A stretch of 64,000 nt of DNA from Phycisphaerales bacterium AB-hyl4 (GTDB taxonomy: Bacteria; Planctomycetota; Phycisphaerae; Phycisphaerales; Phycisphaeraceae), in contig JBGUBD010000005.1 of the NCBI GenBank assembly GCA_041821185.1, positions 310,001 to 374,000 on the forward strand, read 5' to 3'. The position numbers and the translations under genes were made by a program. Numbering within the stretch: position 1 is the stretch's first letter; each line of letters starts with the position of its first letter. Below, in pieces: positions 49,638 to 58,044 of this stretch. The notes under the pieces are model-generated. The model saw only the letters and a program-made list of their open reading frames with translations. It did not search any database and had not been told where the DNA came from.

Positions 49638-50573
49638 ATGACCCACCTGATCTTCTGGCGAATGATGCAACTGCCGGCGATCCTGGGCGTGATCTTCCTG
49701 GTCACGTTCCTGCTGGTGTGGGTCGTGCCCGGCAATCCGCTCGAAGCGCCCGAAGGCCAGCGCCCCCCGCCCGAAATCGCCGCGGCCATGCAACGCCAGT
49801 ACAACCTGCACAGCCCCACCGCCTTCGCGCAAAGCTACCTCTCCGACCTGCTGCTGCGCGGCGACTTCGGCCCGTCACTGCAATACCGTGACCAGCGCGT
49901 GAACGACATCCTCGCCGACGGCCTCGCGGTCAGCGCCAGCCTCGGCGTGCTCGCAATGATCATCGCCATCTTCCTCGGCAGCGCCGCAGGCATCATCGGC
50001 GCGCTCCGCCCCGGCTCGGCGCTGGACTTCTCCAGCCTCGCGATCGCACTGATCGGCATCAGTCTGCCCGCGTTTGTCACCGGCTCGATCCTGCTCGTGG
50101 GGTTTGTCGCCATCGTGCTCGCACTGCCGCCGGGCACGATCGACCCCAACCTCGATCAGCTCATGACGCGCTGGATCCTCCCCGCCATCACGCTCGGCGT
50201 CGCGCCGGCGGCGTACATCGCCCGCCTTGTCCGCCTCGGCCTGGCCGACGTCATGTCCAGCGACTTCATCCGCACCGCCCGCGCCAAGGGCCTCTCCCAA
50301 CGCCAAGCCTTATTCAAGCACGCCTTGAAAGTTGCTTACCTGCCCGTGCTCAGCTTCCTCGGCCCCGCCGCCGCCGCGGTCATGACCGGCTCGTTCGTCG
50401 TCGAAGAGGTCTTCAACATCCCCGGCATCGGCGAACACTTCGTCAACGCCGTCCGCAACAAAGACCAGTTTCTCATCCTCGGCGTCGTACTCGTTTACTC
50501 CGTCATCCTCGTGGTGTTCAACCTCATGGTCGACGTCGCCTACGTCTGGCTCGACCCGCGAATCGAGTTGTGA
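49638..50573 (+). CDS. Peptide ABC transporter permease (OppB/DppB-like)
   Basis: 311 residues, six membrane helices. The N-terminal TM with extracytoplasmic loop (YLSDLLLRGDFGPSLQYRDQRVNDILADGL) is OppB-like, and the ABC-contact EAA loop reads DFIRTARAKGLSQRQALFKHALKVAYLPVL. OppB needs an OppC partner and two ATPases; none follows, since the next gene is convergent lgt after a repeat. These may be encoded elsewhere or lost. Confidence 0.9.
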   Translation: MTHLIFWRMMQLPAILGVIFLVTFLLVWVVPGNPLEAPEGQRPPPEIAAAMQRQYNLHSPTAFAQSYLSDLLLRGDFGPSLQYRDQRVNDILADGLAVSASLGVLAMIIAIFLGSAAGIIGALRPGSALDFSSLAIALIGISLPAFVTGSILLVGFVAIVLALPPGTIDPNLDQLMTRWILPAITLGVAPAAYIARLVRLGLADVMSSDFIRTARAKGLSQRQALFKHALKVAYLPVLSFLGPAAAAVMTGSFVVEEVFNIPGIGEHFVNAVRNKDQFLILGVVLVYSVILVVFNLMVDVAYVWLDPRIEL

Positions 50574-50590
50574 TCGAGCGTTGGGAATCA

Positions 50591-50748
50591 CGCCAAGACG
50601 CCAAGACGCCAAGAAGAAGAAACCCTTTTTGAAGAAGAAACCCTTTTTCTCTTCTGCCGGTTTCGACGTCTCCGTGCTTCTGCAATTCAATCCGCTTCCC
50701 TGCCTTTGTTTTTCACTTGGCGACTTGGCGTCTTGGCGTCTTGGCGTT
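50591..50748. repeat. Octamer-word hairpin overlapping the 3' end of lgt
   Basis: Left arm 50591-50616 (CGCCAAGA three times) faces right arm 50716-50748 (ACTTGGCG, ACTTGGCG, TCTTGGCG, TCTTGGCG). Just inside the left arm GAAGAAGAAACCCTTTTT is duplicated in tandem. The right arm is translated as the end of Lgt on the minus strand. Confidence 0.88.
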
Positions 50749-51739
50749 GCAACTCGCTCGCCGTTTGAGTCCAAGGCCCGCGCCGCCAACCGCCCATCGC
50801 CGGCAGCTTCTGGCGCTGCACCCACCACACCAGCCACACGCCCAACGCCAGTAGCCCCAGGCTCAGCAACTGCCCGCGCGTGATCGCCAGCCATGCAAAC
50901 TCCGCGTCCTGAATATGCACGTCCGGCCGACGGAAAAACTCGTTCACAATCCGCCCCGCCGCATACGTGATGCAGAACACCCCCGCCACCAGCCCCGGCA
51001 CGCGCGGCTTCCGCCACAGCCAAAGCAATACAAGAAACACCACCAGCCCTTCGAGCACCGCCGCGTATAGCTGCGACGGATGTCGCGGCGTGAGCATCGG
51101 CTCGACCAGCGCGATCACGTGCTCATTGCCACGCTGCACCTGCGTCACGATCTGCGGGATGCTCAACTCCTGCAGCGCGCCCGGTGCCTGCTCCCACTGC
51201 TCTCGGGTCCAGTCGTACATCTCCTGCGGAAACTTCACCGCCCACGGCAGCCACTCCGGGGCAGCACGGCCGATCAGTTCGCCATTGATAAAGTTCGCAA
51301 TCCGCCCGAACACCACGCCCAGCGGACCCGCAAAGACGATCAGGTCGAGCACATGTCGCATGGGCAGCGCATGCCGACGTGCGAATAACCAACTCGCGAC
51401 AATCCCGCCGAGCATCCCGCCATGGCTCGCCATGCCGCCTTCGTTGATCGCCAGCACACCCCAGAACGGCAGGCCGGGGTAAAACGTCCACATCAGGTCC
51501 GGCCGATAGAACAGCACATAGCCCACCCGTCCGCCGACGATGATGCCGATCGCCACCGCGACCACCAGGTCACTCGTCTGCACTGGCTTCAACGGCGTGC
51601 TGCCGACGGTCAGCACCCGCCGAATCAACAGCCACGCAATCGCGAAGCCCGCCAGATAGGACAGCCCGTACCAGCGGATCGGTCCAAATGCTAACGGATC
51701 AAGATCATGCAGCCAGGCAGCAAGCGTAAAGTCCATCAT
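50687..51739 (-). CDS. lgt: Prolipoprotein diacylglyceryl transferase Lgt
   Basis: 350 residues, longer than the usual ~270-290. Seven membrane helices; catalytic-region motifs GGRVGYVLFY, SHGGMLGGI and the Lgt signature GRIANFINGELIGRAAPEWLPW, plus RHPSQLYAAVLEGLVVF. It attaches diacylglycerol to lipobox cysteines, serving the several lipoproteins in this window. Residues 190-240 hold an insertion (PQEMYDWTREQWEQAPGALQ). The last ~20 residues (ELQRQDAKTPSRQVKNKG) are encoded by the octamer repeat arm and are probably not functional. Confidence 0.92.
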   Translation of the reverse strand: MMDFTLAAWLHDLDPLAFGPIRWYGLSYLAGFAIAWLLIRRVLTVGSTPLKPVQTSDLVVAVAIGIIVGGRVGYVLFYRPDLMWTFYPGLPFWGVLAINEGGMASHGGMLGGIVASWLFARRHALPMRHVLDLIVFAGPLGVVFGRIANFINGELIGRAAPEWLPWAVKFPQEMYDWTREQWEQAPGALQELSIPQIVTQVQRGNEHVIALVEPMLTPRHPSQLYAAVLEGLVVFLVLLWLWRKPRVPGLVAGVFCITYAAGRIVNEFFRRPDVHIQDAEFAWLAITRGQLLSLGLLALGVWLVWWVQRQKLPAMGGWRRGPWTQTASELQRQDAKTPSRQVKNKGREAD

Positions 51740-51794
51740 CGTCTCAGTCCCCGTATCTCGTTAGCCGCGAAGCGCCAGCGGAGCGTCGTCCGCC

Positions 51795-52748
51795 TTACGA
51801 CTTCGCTTCGCTTCGCCTCGTCTCCCGCTCCACGGCGTCCATCTTACGGCCGGCCGCCATCTCCTCCCGCACACGGATGCGAACCATGTGCAAATGCCGC
51901 TTCATGCTGTCCAGCTCATACTCCATCATCTCGATTTCCTGCTCGGTGGTCAGGCCTTCATCCGTCGCGCGGGCGACCGCCAATGCTTCGCGGTCGCGTT
52001 CGTCCTGCGCTTCCTGCATCGAGCTGAGGATCACGCCGATGACCAGGTTGAGCATGATGATCGTCCCCAGCAGCACGAAGCTGACGAAGTAGATCACCGC
52101 CACGAAGGGCATCGCGTAGGGGGTGGGCTCAAACGGCGGCGTGCCCTGCGGCGGGTAGACGTCCGACCCGTACATCTGCGTGTAAAGCACGTCCGTCCAG
52201 TCCTCCAGCGTCACCACGCGAAACAGCGTGATCATCGACGTCTGCAGGTCTGAAAAGTGAAACGGATCGTTCGCGCGGAACAGGAACACGCCCATCACCG
52301 CGTAAATGTAAAACAGCAGCAGCAACAGCAGGCCGACGTATCCCATGCTCGGCAATCCGCGCAGCAGACTGGAGACGATCAACTGCAATCGCGGGATCGC
52401 ACTGATCAACCGCAACGTTCGCAGCACGCGGGCAAGGCGGAACACCGCCGCGTAAGGCCCCACCGCCGGGATGAAGCAAAGCGTCACGATCGTAAAGTCG
52501 AAACAGTTCCACGGGTCGTTGAAGTAGCGGTAGAACCGCCTGCCATGCGCCGCCATCTTCATCACCGCTTCGATCGCGAAGATCCAGATGATGATCCAGT
52601 CCAGCGTGATCAGCAGCCTGCCGTAACGCTCCATCAGATGCGGGTACGTCTCCAGCCCCACGATAACCGCCGCCGCGCCGATCATCAGAAGGATGAAGTT
52701 CTGGAACGCGGCGGAGTTGACGATGCTGTCGAGCCAACGCACGATCAT
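51795..52748 (-). CDS. Voltage-gated cation channel (BacNav-like, calcium-type selectivity filter)
   Basis: 317 residues, six membrane helices plus pore, one repeat, so it should work as a tetramer. S4 carries four Arg at every third position (FRLARVLRTLRLISAIPRL). The pore filter reads TLEDWTD (residues 180-186). After S6 (IIMLNLVIGVILSSMQEA) comes a C-terminal coiled coil (EQEIEMMEYELDSMKRHLHMVRIRV), as in NavAb relatives. The ATG at 52746-52748 is chosen; the longer frame to 52859 adds a poor N-terminus. Confidence 0.85.
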   Translation of the reverse strand: MIVRWLDSIVNSAAFQNFILLMIGAAAVIVGLETYPHLMERYGRLLITLDWIIIWIFAIEAVMKMAAHGRRFYRYFNDPWNCFDFTIVTLCFIPAVGPYAAVFRLARVLRTLRLISAIPRLQLIVSSLLRGLPSMGYVGLLLLLLFYIYAVMGVFLFRANDPFHFSDLQTSMITLFRVVTLEDWTDVLYTQMYGSDVYPPQGTPPFEPTPYAMPFVAVIYFVSFVLLGTIIMLNLVIGVILSSMQEAQDERDREALAVARATDEGLTTEQEIEMMEYELDSMKRHLHMVRIRVREEMAAGRKMDAVERETRRSEAKS

Positions 52749-52871
52749 GAGCAGATTGATTTCCAGGGTGGTAGGGGGGTTCGTGGATTCACGGCGGATC
52801 GCCACGGCAAGCGATATAACGTAGCGATTTCCACCGCTGACGACACCCCCCCCGTTCACGTGCCCGCAGAC

Positions 52872-55370
52872 CTATTTCCCGCGACGTCGGCGGCTACGCG
52901 AACTCGACTTGCCCTTACTGCTTTGGCCGCTTTGGCCAGGCTCGGCCTGCTGTTTGGACTGCTGCTTGACCTTCTTCGTCGCTTCATGGGCCTTACGCGC
53001 GCCCGGCGACTGTCTGCGGGGCTTTTTCTTCGTCGATTTTTCGCCCGATTTCTCACCTGATTGCTTGCCCGACTGTTTGCCGCCGCCCTGGTCTTCGATG
53101 ATCACCAGGTCCATCTGCCGACGTGCCAGGTCCACCTTCGCCACCCGCACTGTGAACTGATCGCCAATCGTGATCGCTCGGCCGGACCGCTGCGCCGTCA
53201 ACGCTCCCGTGTTCGGGTTCATCTGCCAACGCTCGCCCTCCGGCCCCGGCAGGTCGGCGGCACGCACCAGTCCGTCCACCAGGTAACGGTTCAACTGCAT
53301 GAACACCCCCATGCCCGTCACGCCCGTCACCGTCGCGGCGAAGTCTTCGCCAAGATGCTGCGTCAACAATTCCATCACCAGATAGCTTCGCAACTCGCGC
53401 TCCGCCTGCTCGCTGTTGCGCTCCGTGGTCGAGCAATGCTTGCCAAGGTTGTGCAGGCGATCTTCGTTGGGCACAAGATGCGAATCCATCACCGCCCGCG
53501 CAACCTGCTTGCGCTGCTTGGGCGACCCCACCCCCTTCTGCCCGTTGTCCGTCACCTTCAAATACGCATCCAGCCCGCGATGCACCACGAGGTCCGGGTA
53601 TCGGCGAATCGGGCTGGTAAAGTGCGTGTAATGTTCGCTCGCCAGCGCGAAGTGGCCCACCAGGATCGGCGAGTACTCCGCCTTGCTCAGCGTTCGCAGC
53701 ACCGCCAGATGCACCGCATGCTGCGCCGGCTTGCCGCGCACCTGTTCGAGTAACTGCTGCAACTCTTTCCGTGAGGGTTTCGCTGGGATGTTGAACCCCG
53801 CCACACGCGCGAAGTGTCGCAACTCGCCCACATCATGCGCGTCCGGGTCCGGGTGCACTCGGCGGATCATCGGCACGCCAAGCGAGTCGAACAGCCGCGC
53901 CGCCGCTTCGTTCGCCTCCACCATGAACATCTCGATCAGCGTATGCGTAAACGCGTCGTCCTCCGGCTGCGCATCGACCACACGCCCCGCCTCGTCAAAG
54001 ACAAGCTCCACCTCAGGCAAGCCGAGCACGATCATGCCCTCGCTCATCCGACGCTTGCGGATTGTCTTCGCCAGCTCGTCCATCTGCTTCAGCGCCTGAA
54101 TGATCGGCCGAGGGTACTTCGCCTCCGATCGCGTATGCTTCACCGCCTCGCGCAGATCGTCGTCGATCAACGCCTGCGCTTCGAGATACGTCAGCCGTTT
54201 GTCCGAGTGAATCACGCTGCGCGAAAACCGTTGCCCGACCACTCGCCCGTCCGCGTCGTAATAGATGAACGCACTTTTCGTAAACCGGTTCACACCGTCC
54301 TGCAGTGAGCATACGCCGTTGCTCAACAGCTCCGGCAGCATCGGGATCACCTTCCGCGGCAGGTAGGTGCTGTTGCCTCGCTCGTACGCTTCCTGATCCA
54401 GCGGCGAATCGAGACGCACGAAATGCGACACGTCCGCGATGTGCACGCCCAGCTCCCACACCGCCTCGTCGCCGGACTCGCCCCTTAAATGGCTCGCCTT
54501 CACCCCGCCTTCGATCTCATCCACCTTCCGCAGGCTGATCGCATCGTCAAAGTCCCGCGCGTCTGGCGGATCGATCGTCAACGTCAGCAAGCCCGTCAGG
54601 TCTTCGCGGTCGGTCGGCACGTCGTCGTCATGAAACTCCCGCGCCGCCGCCCGCGCGTTTTCCACGACAGCATCGTCGAACTTCTCCGCAAGCCCGTACG
54701 CGCGAATGACAGACAGCGTTTCGATTTCCGGCTCGCCCGATTCGCCGAGCACTTCCGTGATCACGCCTTCCGCCTTCTTGCCTGGGCGATCGGGGTACTC
54801 GATCAACTCGATGACGACCTTGTCGCCCAGTTTCGCGTTACTCGCGTGCGGGTCGCGGATGAGCACCGCGTCGTGCAACACGCGGCCGTCGACCTGCACG
54901 ACAAACTGCTTACCATCTTTCTGCAGCGTGCCGACATATCGCTTGTCCGCCCGCTGGAGGATCTCGACGATCTGCCCGGTGTAAGGCGATTTGCCCGTCG
55001 CAGACCCACGGCGGGGCGAGTGGCGAACGCGGGCGCTGACGCGGTCGCCGGTCATCGCGTCCATGCTCGCGTTCGGCGGCACGAACAGGTCGCCGTGCTG
55101 CGTCAGCTCGTCCGGCACGATGAAGCCGAACCCACGCTCGTGCTTGCGGAAGATGCCCACCATCGTCTTGCCCGGCGGCGGCAGCAGCAGCGTCTCCGAC
55201 GAGCCGGCGACCATCTGGCCCTCTTCGAGCAACTGGCGCACCGCTTCTTCGAAGGCCGGCTGCTCGTCTTCGGGGATGCTCAGGTCGCGTGCGAGTTCGT
55301 GGGCGGTACGTGGCTCGTATCGCTGGTCGGCAAGGTGCTCTAGGATGCGGCGGGCGAAGCGTTCGGGCAT
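52872..55370 (-). CDS. rnr: Ribonuclease R
   Basis: 832 residues. N-terminal winged-helix region (LEHLADQRYEPRTAHELARDLSIP), two cold-shock domains (VGIFRKHERGFGFIVPDE), the RNB catalytic domain with IDPPDARDFDDAISL (about 265-279) carrying the metal-binding Asp residues, an S1 domain (VTGVTGMGVFMQLNRYLVDGLV) and a basic Lys/Arg/Ser tail. It degrades structured RNA 3' to 5'. Start ATG 55370; an in-frame TTG at 55385 is possible. Divergent from the ylbF-like gene. Confidence 0.95.
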   Translation of the reverse strand: MPERFARRILEHLADQRYEPRTAHELARDLSIPEDEQPAFEEAVRQLLEEGQMVAGSSETLLLPPPGKTMVGIFRKHERGFGFIVPDELTQHGDLFVPPNASMDAMTGDRVSARVRHSPRRGSATGKSPYTGQIVEILQRADKRYVGTLQKDGKQFVVQVDGRVLHDAVLIRDPHASNAKLGDKVVIELIEYPDRPGKKAEGVITEVLGESGEPEIETLSVIRAYGLAEKFDDAVVENARAAAREFHDDDVPTDREDLTGLLTLTIDPPDARDFDDAISLRKVDEIEGGVKASHLRGESGDEAVWELGVHIADVSHFVRLDSPLDQEAYERGNSTYLPRKVIPMLPELLSNGVCSLQDGVNRFTKSAFIYYDADGRVVGQRFSRSVIHSDKRLTYLEAQALIDDDLREAVKHTRSEAKYPRPIIQALKQMDELAKTIRKRRMSEGMIVLGLPEVELVFDEAGRVVDAQPEDDAFTHTLIEMFMVEANEAAARLFDSLGVPMIRRVHPDPDAHDVGELRHFARVAGFNIPAKPSRKELQQLLEQVRGKPAQHAVHLAVLRTLSKAEYSPILVGHFALASEHYTHFTSPIRRYPDLVVHRGLDAYLKVTDNGQKGVGSPKQRKQVARAVMDSHLVPNEDRLHNLGKHCSTTERNSEQAERELRSYLVMELLTQHLGEDFAATVTGVTGMGVFMQLNRYLVDGLVRAADLPGPEGERWQMNPNTGALTAQRSGRAITIGDQFTVRVAKVDLARRQMDLVIIEDQGGGKQSGKQSGEKSGEKSTKKKPRRQSPGARKAHEATKKVKQQSKQQAEPGQSGQSSKGKSSSRSRRRRGK

Positions 55371-55645
55371 GATCGGATCAATCAACAGTCAATGAAAAAG
55401 GTCGGTCCGCCGGCTTCAACAGACGGACAGGGGTTAAAGTCACAACACAGCCAGGCGGTCGGTAGAGCAAAGCATAGGCCCCGAAAACGCCGATTTTCCA
55501 GCGTGGCCGCGTCCGGTCCCCCGTCCCGGCTGTCCTACGGACACGCCAGGCCACCTGCTGAAAACCGGCTCGGCCCCCGCCGACACGCCAATCCCATCCC
55601 GCTATGCTACACCGACCGGCCGAAATGCAACAGAAAGGACCACCC

Positions 55646-56050
55646 ATGCCCAGCACCGAAGACATCCTCAAAGCCGCCCGCGAGCTTGGCGAAAAGATCA
55701 GCCAGCACGACGCCGCGAAGAAATTCCAGGACATCGTCACCCGCCTCCGCGACGATCAGGACGCTCAACGCCTGCTCAACGACTACAACCGCCACCTGCA
55801 GACCGTCAGCGAAAAAGAAATGAACCAGCAGCCGATCGAGGTTGAAGACAAGGCCCGGCTCAAAGAGCTCCAGACCAAGGTTGTCACCCACCCCGTCCTC
55901 CGCGACCTGCAGATCGCCCAGATGGACTACGTCGACCTCATGCGCCGCGTCGACGAAGCCATGACCGGCCAAACCCCCGACACCCCGCCCGCGCCCGGAG
56001 CCACCCCCGGAGCCACCCCCGGCGTCATGCCCGGCCAGGCGGGGCTGTAA
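55646..56050 (+). CDS. YlbF/YmcA family protein
   Basis: 134 residues, mostly helical: TEDILKAARELGEKISQHDAAKKFQDIVTRLRDDQDAQRLLNDYNR and TKVVTHPVLRDLQIAQMDYVDLMRRVDEAM are typical. In Bacillus YlbF, YmcA and YaaT form a complex that adjusts RNase Y. The C-terminus carries a Pro/Gly repeat (APGATPGATPGVMPG). AAAGGA lies 7-8 nt before the ATG at 55646. It shares a 275-bp divergent spacer with rnr, hinting at an RNA-turnover link. Confidence 0.8.
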   Translation: MPSTEDILKAARELGEKISQHDAAKKFQDIVTRLRDDQDAQRLLNDYNRHLQTVSEKEMNQQPIEVEDKARLKELQTKVVTHPVLRDLQIAQMDYVDLMRRVDEAMTGQTPDTPPAPGATPGATPGVMPGQAGL

Positions 56051-56092
56051 GCGGCATCACGCACCCATCCTTTTCAGCGCCCCTCGCGCCGA

Positions 56093-57910
56093 TCACTGAC
56101 GGACGCGCACTCCCTCCACCTCGCGCCGCAGCGGGTGGCTTTGCGGATGCAACTCGCAATCGCGAAACAGCACGCCCGGCCCGTCCGCCTGAAACTGACG
56201 CGCCCCCTCGAAATCGTCACGAAACACCAACCGTTGATACGGCAGGGCCACCCGCTTGAACAAAACGTTCTCATGCCGGCTGTTGAGTTGCGACCACGGT
56301 GGCCCGCCGTTGGCCTGGTCGTTGATGTTCTCAAACGTCAGATCCACGAACGCGCAGTCGGTGAATGAACTTTGATGGTGGTCGAGGAAGATCGACTGCA
56401 CCGCGTTGAGCCCGGTCGCATTGACGCCGGTGATGACGAGGTTTTCGTAGTGGCCGAAGAATTGCAGCACGTCGCTGTGAAATTCCAGCGCTTCGCCGTC
56501 GCTGCCGCCGACGCTTGCGCCGACGATCATCTGTGTGTTGGCCAGCGAGTCGCCGGAGATGTTCGTCGCGGTGACGTTGCGGGCGTAGGTCAGCCCCACG
56601 AAGCCGTAGAGCATATCCTCGACGGCGGAGTTGGTGACGTAGCGATGGCCGGTCTCGGCGCGGATCGGGTAAAGCTGCTGCCGTCGGCCAGGTGCGTCGT
56701 CGCGGTGGATCACCGGGCCGTGGCGGTCGAACCAGCGGACGTCGTCGAACCAGATCGCGTGTCCTTGCCCGTCGCGCGAGCCGTCGAGGTAGATCTGCAC
56801 GATCGTGCCGAAGTCGAAGCTGACGTTTTGCCACTTCGATCGATTCAACCGCATCCGCGCATCGGATCGCTCCGCCCGGCCGAGCACAATCTCCTCACGG
56901 TCAAGACTGTCGTCGCCACGGATGGTCAGCCACCGCGACGTGCCAACGCTGACCGGGCCATGTGGATCGTGGCCGGTGGGGTAGTTGGGCAATTCGTAGA
57001 AGCCCGGCTCGATGATCGTGACGACGCCATAGTCGGCGTGCCCGGCGTCGCGCAGCTTACGCAAGGCAAGGCCGATCGACCGCATCGGCTCGTCGCGTGT
57101 GCCGCTATTGTCATCATCGCCCGACACCGCGACGAACAGCTCATGGCGCTCGACGCCGTCCGGGTAGGCATAGAGCACCATGCTGTGCACGCCGGTGTTG
57201 AGGCCGTCGTAGTTGCGATTGATCTCGCCCTGGAGCACGCGCGGGTAGCCGGTCGTGGGGTAGACGATGGCTCGGACCTCGACGGTGTCGCCTTGCTCGA
57301 AGTCGGCGGGGTCGAGTTGGACCCAGTATTCGTCAACGCCGGTGTGCGGGTTCAGCGATGTTTCGTCGACCGCCACCCACGCGCCGCCGTTGGCGCTGAA
57401 CTCGACGCGGTCGATGCCGATCATGTGATACGCCAGCACGCCCACGCCGATTGGCTGATCGAATATCGGCCACGGCACGAGGTTCCAGCGGGCGATCGCC
57501 TTGGCATCCGCACCGAAGCCTGAGCCGACGTGGTCTGGCTGATCCGTCTCGCCCTCGAAGCCCTCGCCGGGCGGCAGCGTCGGCGCGTCGGTCGCAGGCA
57601 CATCAGGCGGCGTCGGCTGGGCATCAGAGCCAGCACCGCCGCCGGCCACGCGCACCAACTCGGCTCGATAGTCCGCCAGCAGCCCGCGCGCCAGCTCCAG
57701 CGCACGGTACGCCGACAGCGATCGGCGGTGCAGCTCATCGCTGCCCGGCAGCTGCGCGTGATAGTGCGCCGTCCGCCGCTGGTCGACGTCCGCCACCACT
57801 CGGCGAAGGTCGCCCAGTGTCTCATCAATCGATCGGTCAAACACGGCCGGCACACCGGCAAACGCCGGCGAAACAATCAGCACGTACAACAGGGTCGCCA
57901 TCCATCGCAT
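56093..57910 (-). CDS. Secreted parallel beta-helix (pectate-lyase-like) protein
   Basis: 605 residues. Signal peptide (MRWMATLLYVLIVSPAFAG), a helical part about 20-95, a Pro-rich linker, a beta-sandwich-like part (VEFSANGGAWVAVDET...GDTVEVRAIVYPTTG), then LFVAVSGDDDNSGTRDEPMRSIGLALRKL, the usual entry to a right-handed beta-helix, whose coils fill the rest (SVEDMLYGFVGLTYARNVTATNISGDS-like turns). Such proteins bind or cleave polysaccharides; no catalytic residues can be assigned. AAAGGA lies 7 nt upstream of the ATG. Confidence 0.78.
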   Translation of the reverse strand: MRWMATLLYVLIVSPAFAGVPAVFDRSIDETLGDLRRVVADVDQRRTAHYHAQLPGSDELHRRSLSAYRALELARGLLADYRAELVRVAGGGAGSDAQPTPPDVPATDAPTLPPGEGFEGETDQPDHVGSGFGADAKAIARWNLVPWPIFDQPIGVGVLAYHMIGIDRVEFSANGGAWVAVDETSLNPHTGVDEYWVQLDPADFEQGDTVEVRAIVYPTTGYPRVLQGEINRNYDGLNTGVHSMVLYAYPDGVERHELFVAVSGDDDNSGTRDEPMRSIGLALRKLRDAGHADYGVVTIIEPGFYELPNYPTGHDPHGPVSVGTSRWLTIRGDDSLDREEIVLGRAERSDARMRLNRSKWQNVSFDFGTIVQIYLDGSRDGQGHAIWFDDVRWFDRHGPVIHRDDAPGRRQQLYPIRAETGHRYVTNSAVEDMLYGFVGLTYARNVTATNISGDSLANTQMIVGASVGGSDGEALEFHSDVLQFFGHYENLVITGVNATGLNAVQSIFLDHHQSSFTDCAFVDLTFENINDQANGGPPWSQLNSRHENVLFKRVALPYQRLVFRDDFEGARQFQADGPGVLFRDCELHPQSHPLRREVEGVRVRQ

Positions 57911-58044
57911 GCGGGGTCCTTTCAGTTTAAAGACATGTCGCTCTCGGCCGCCGCGTCAACCCGGTGCGGGGCCCGATCATACCGCGCGCGCACCAACGCA
58001 CCGGACCCGCGCGATCGGCGGGTCGGCTCTGGTACCATGTCGCC

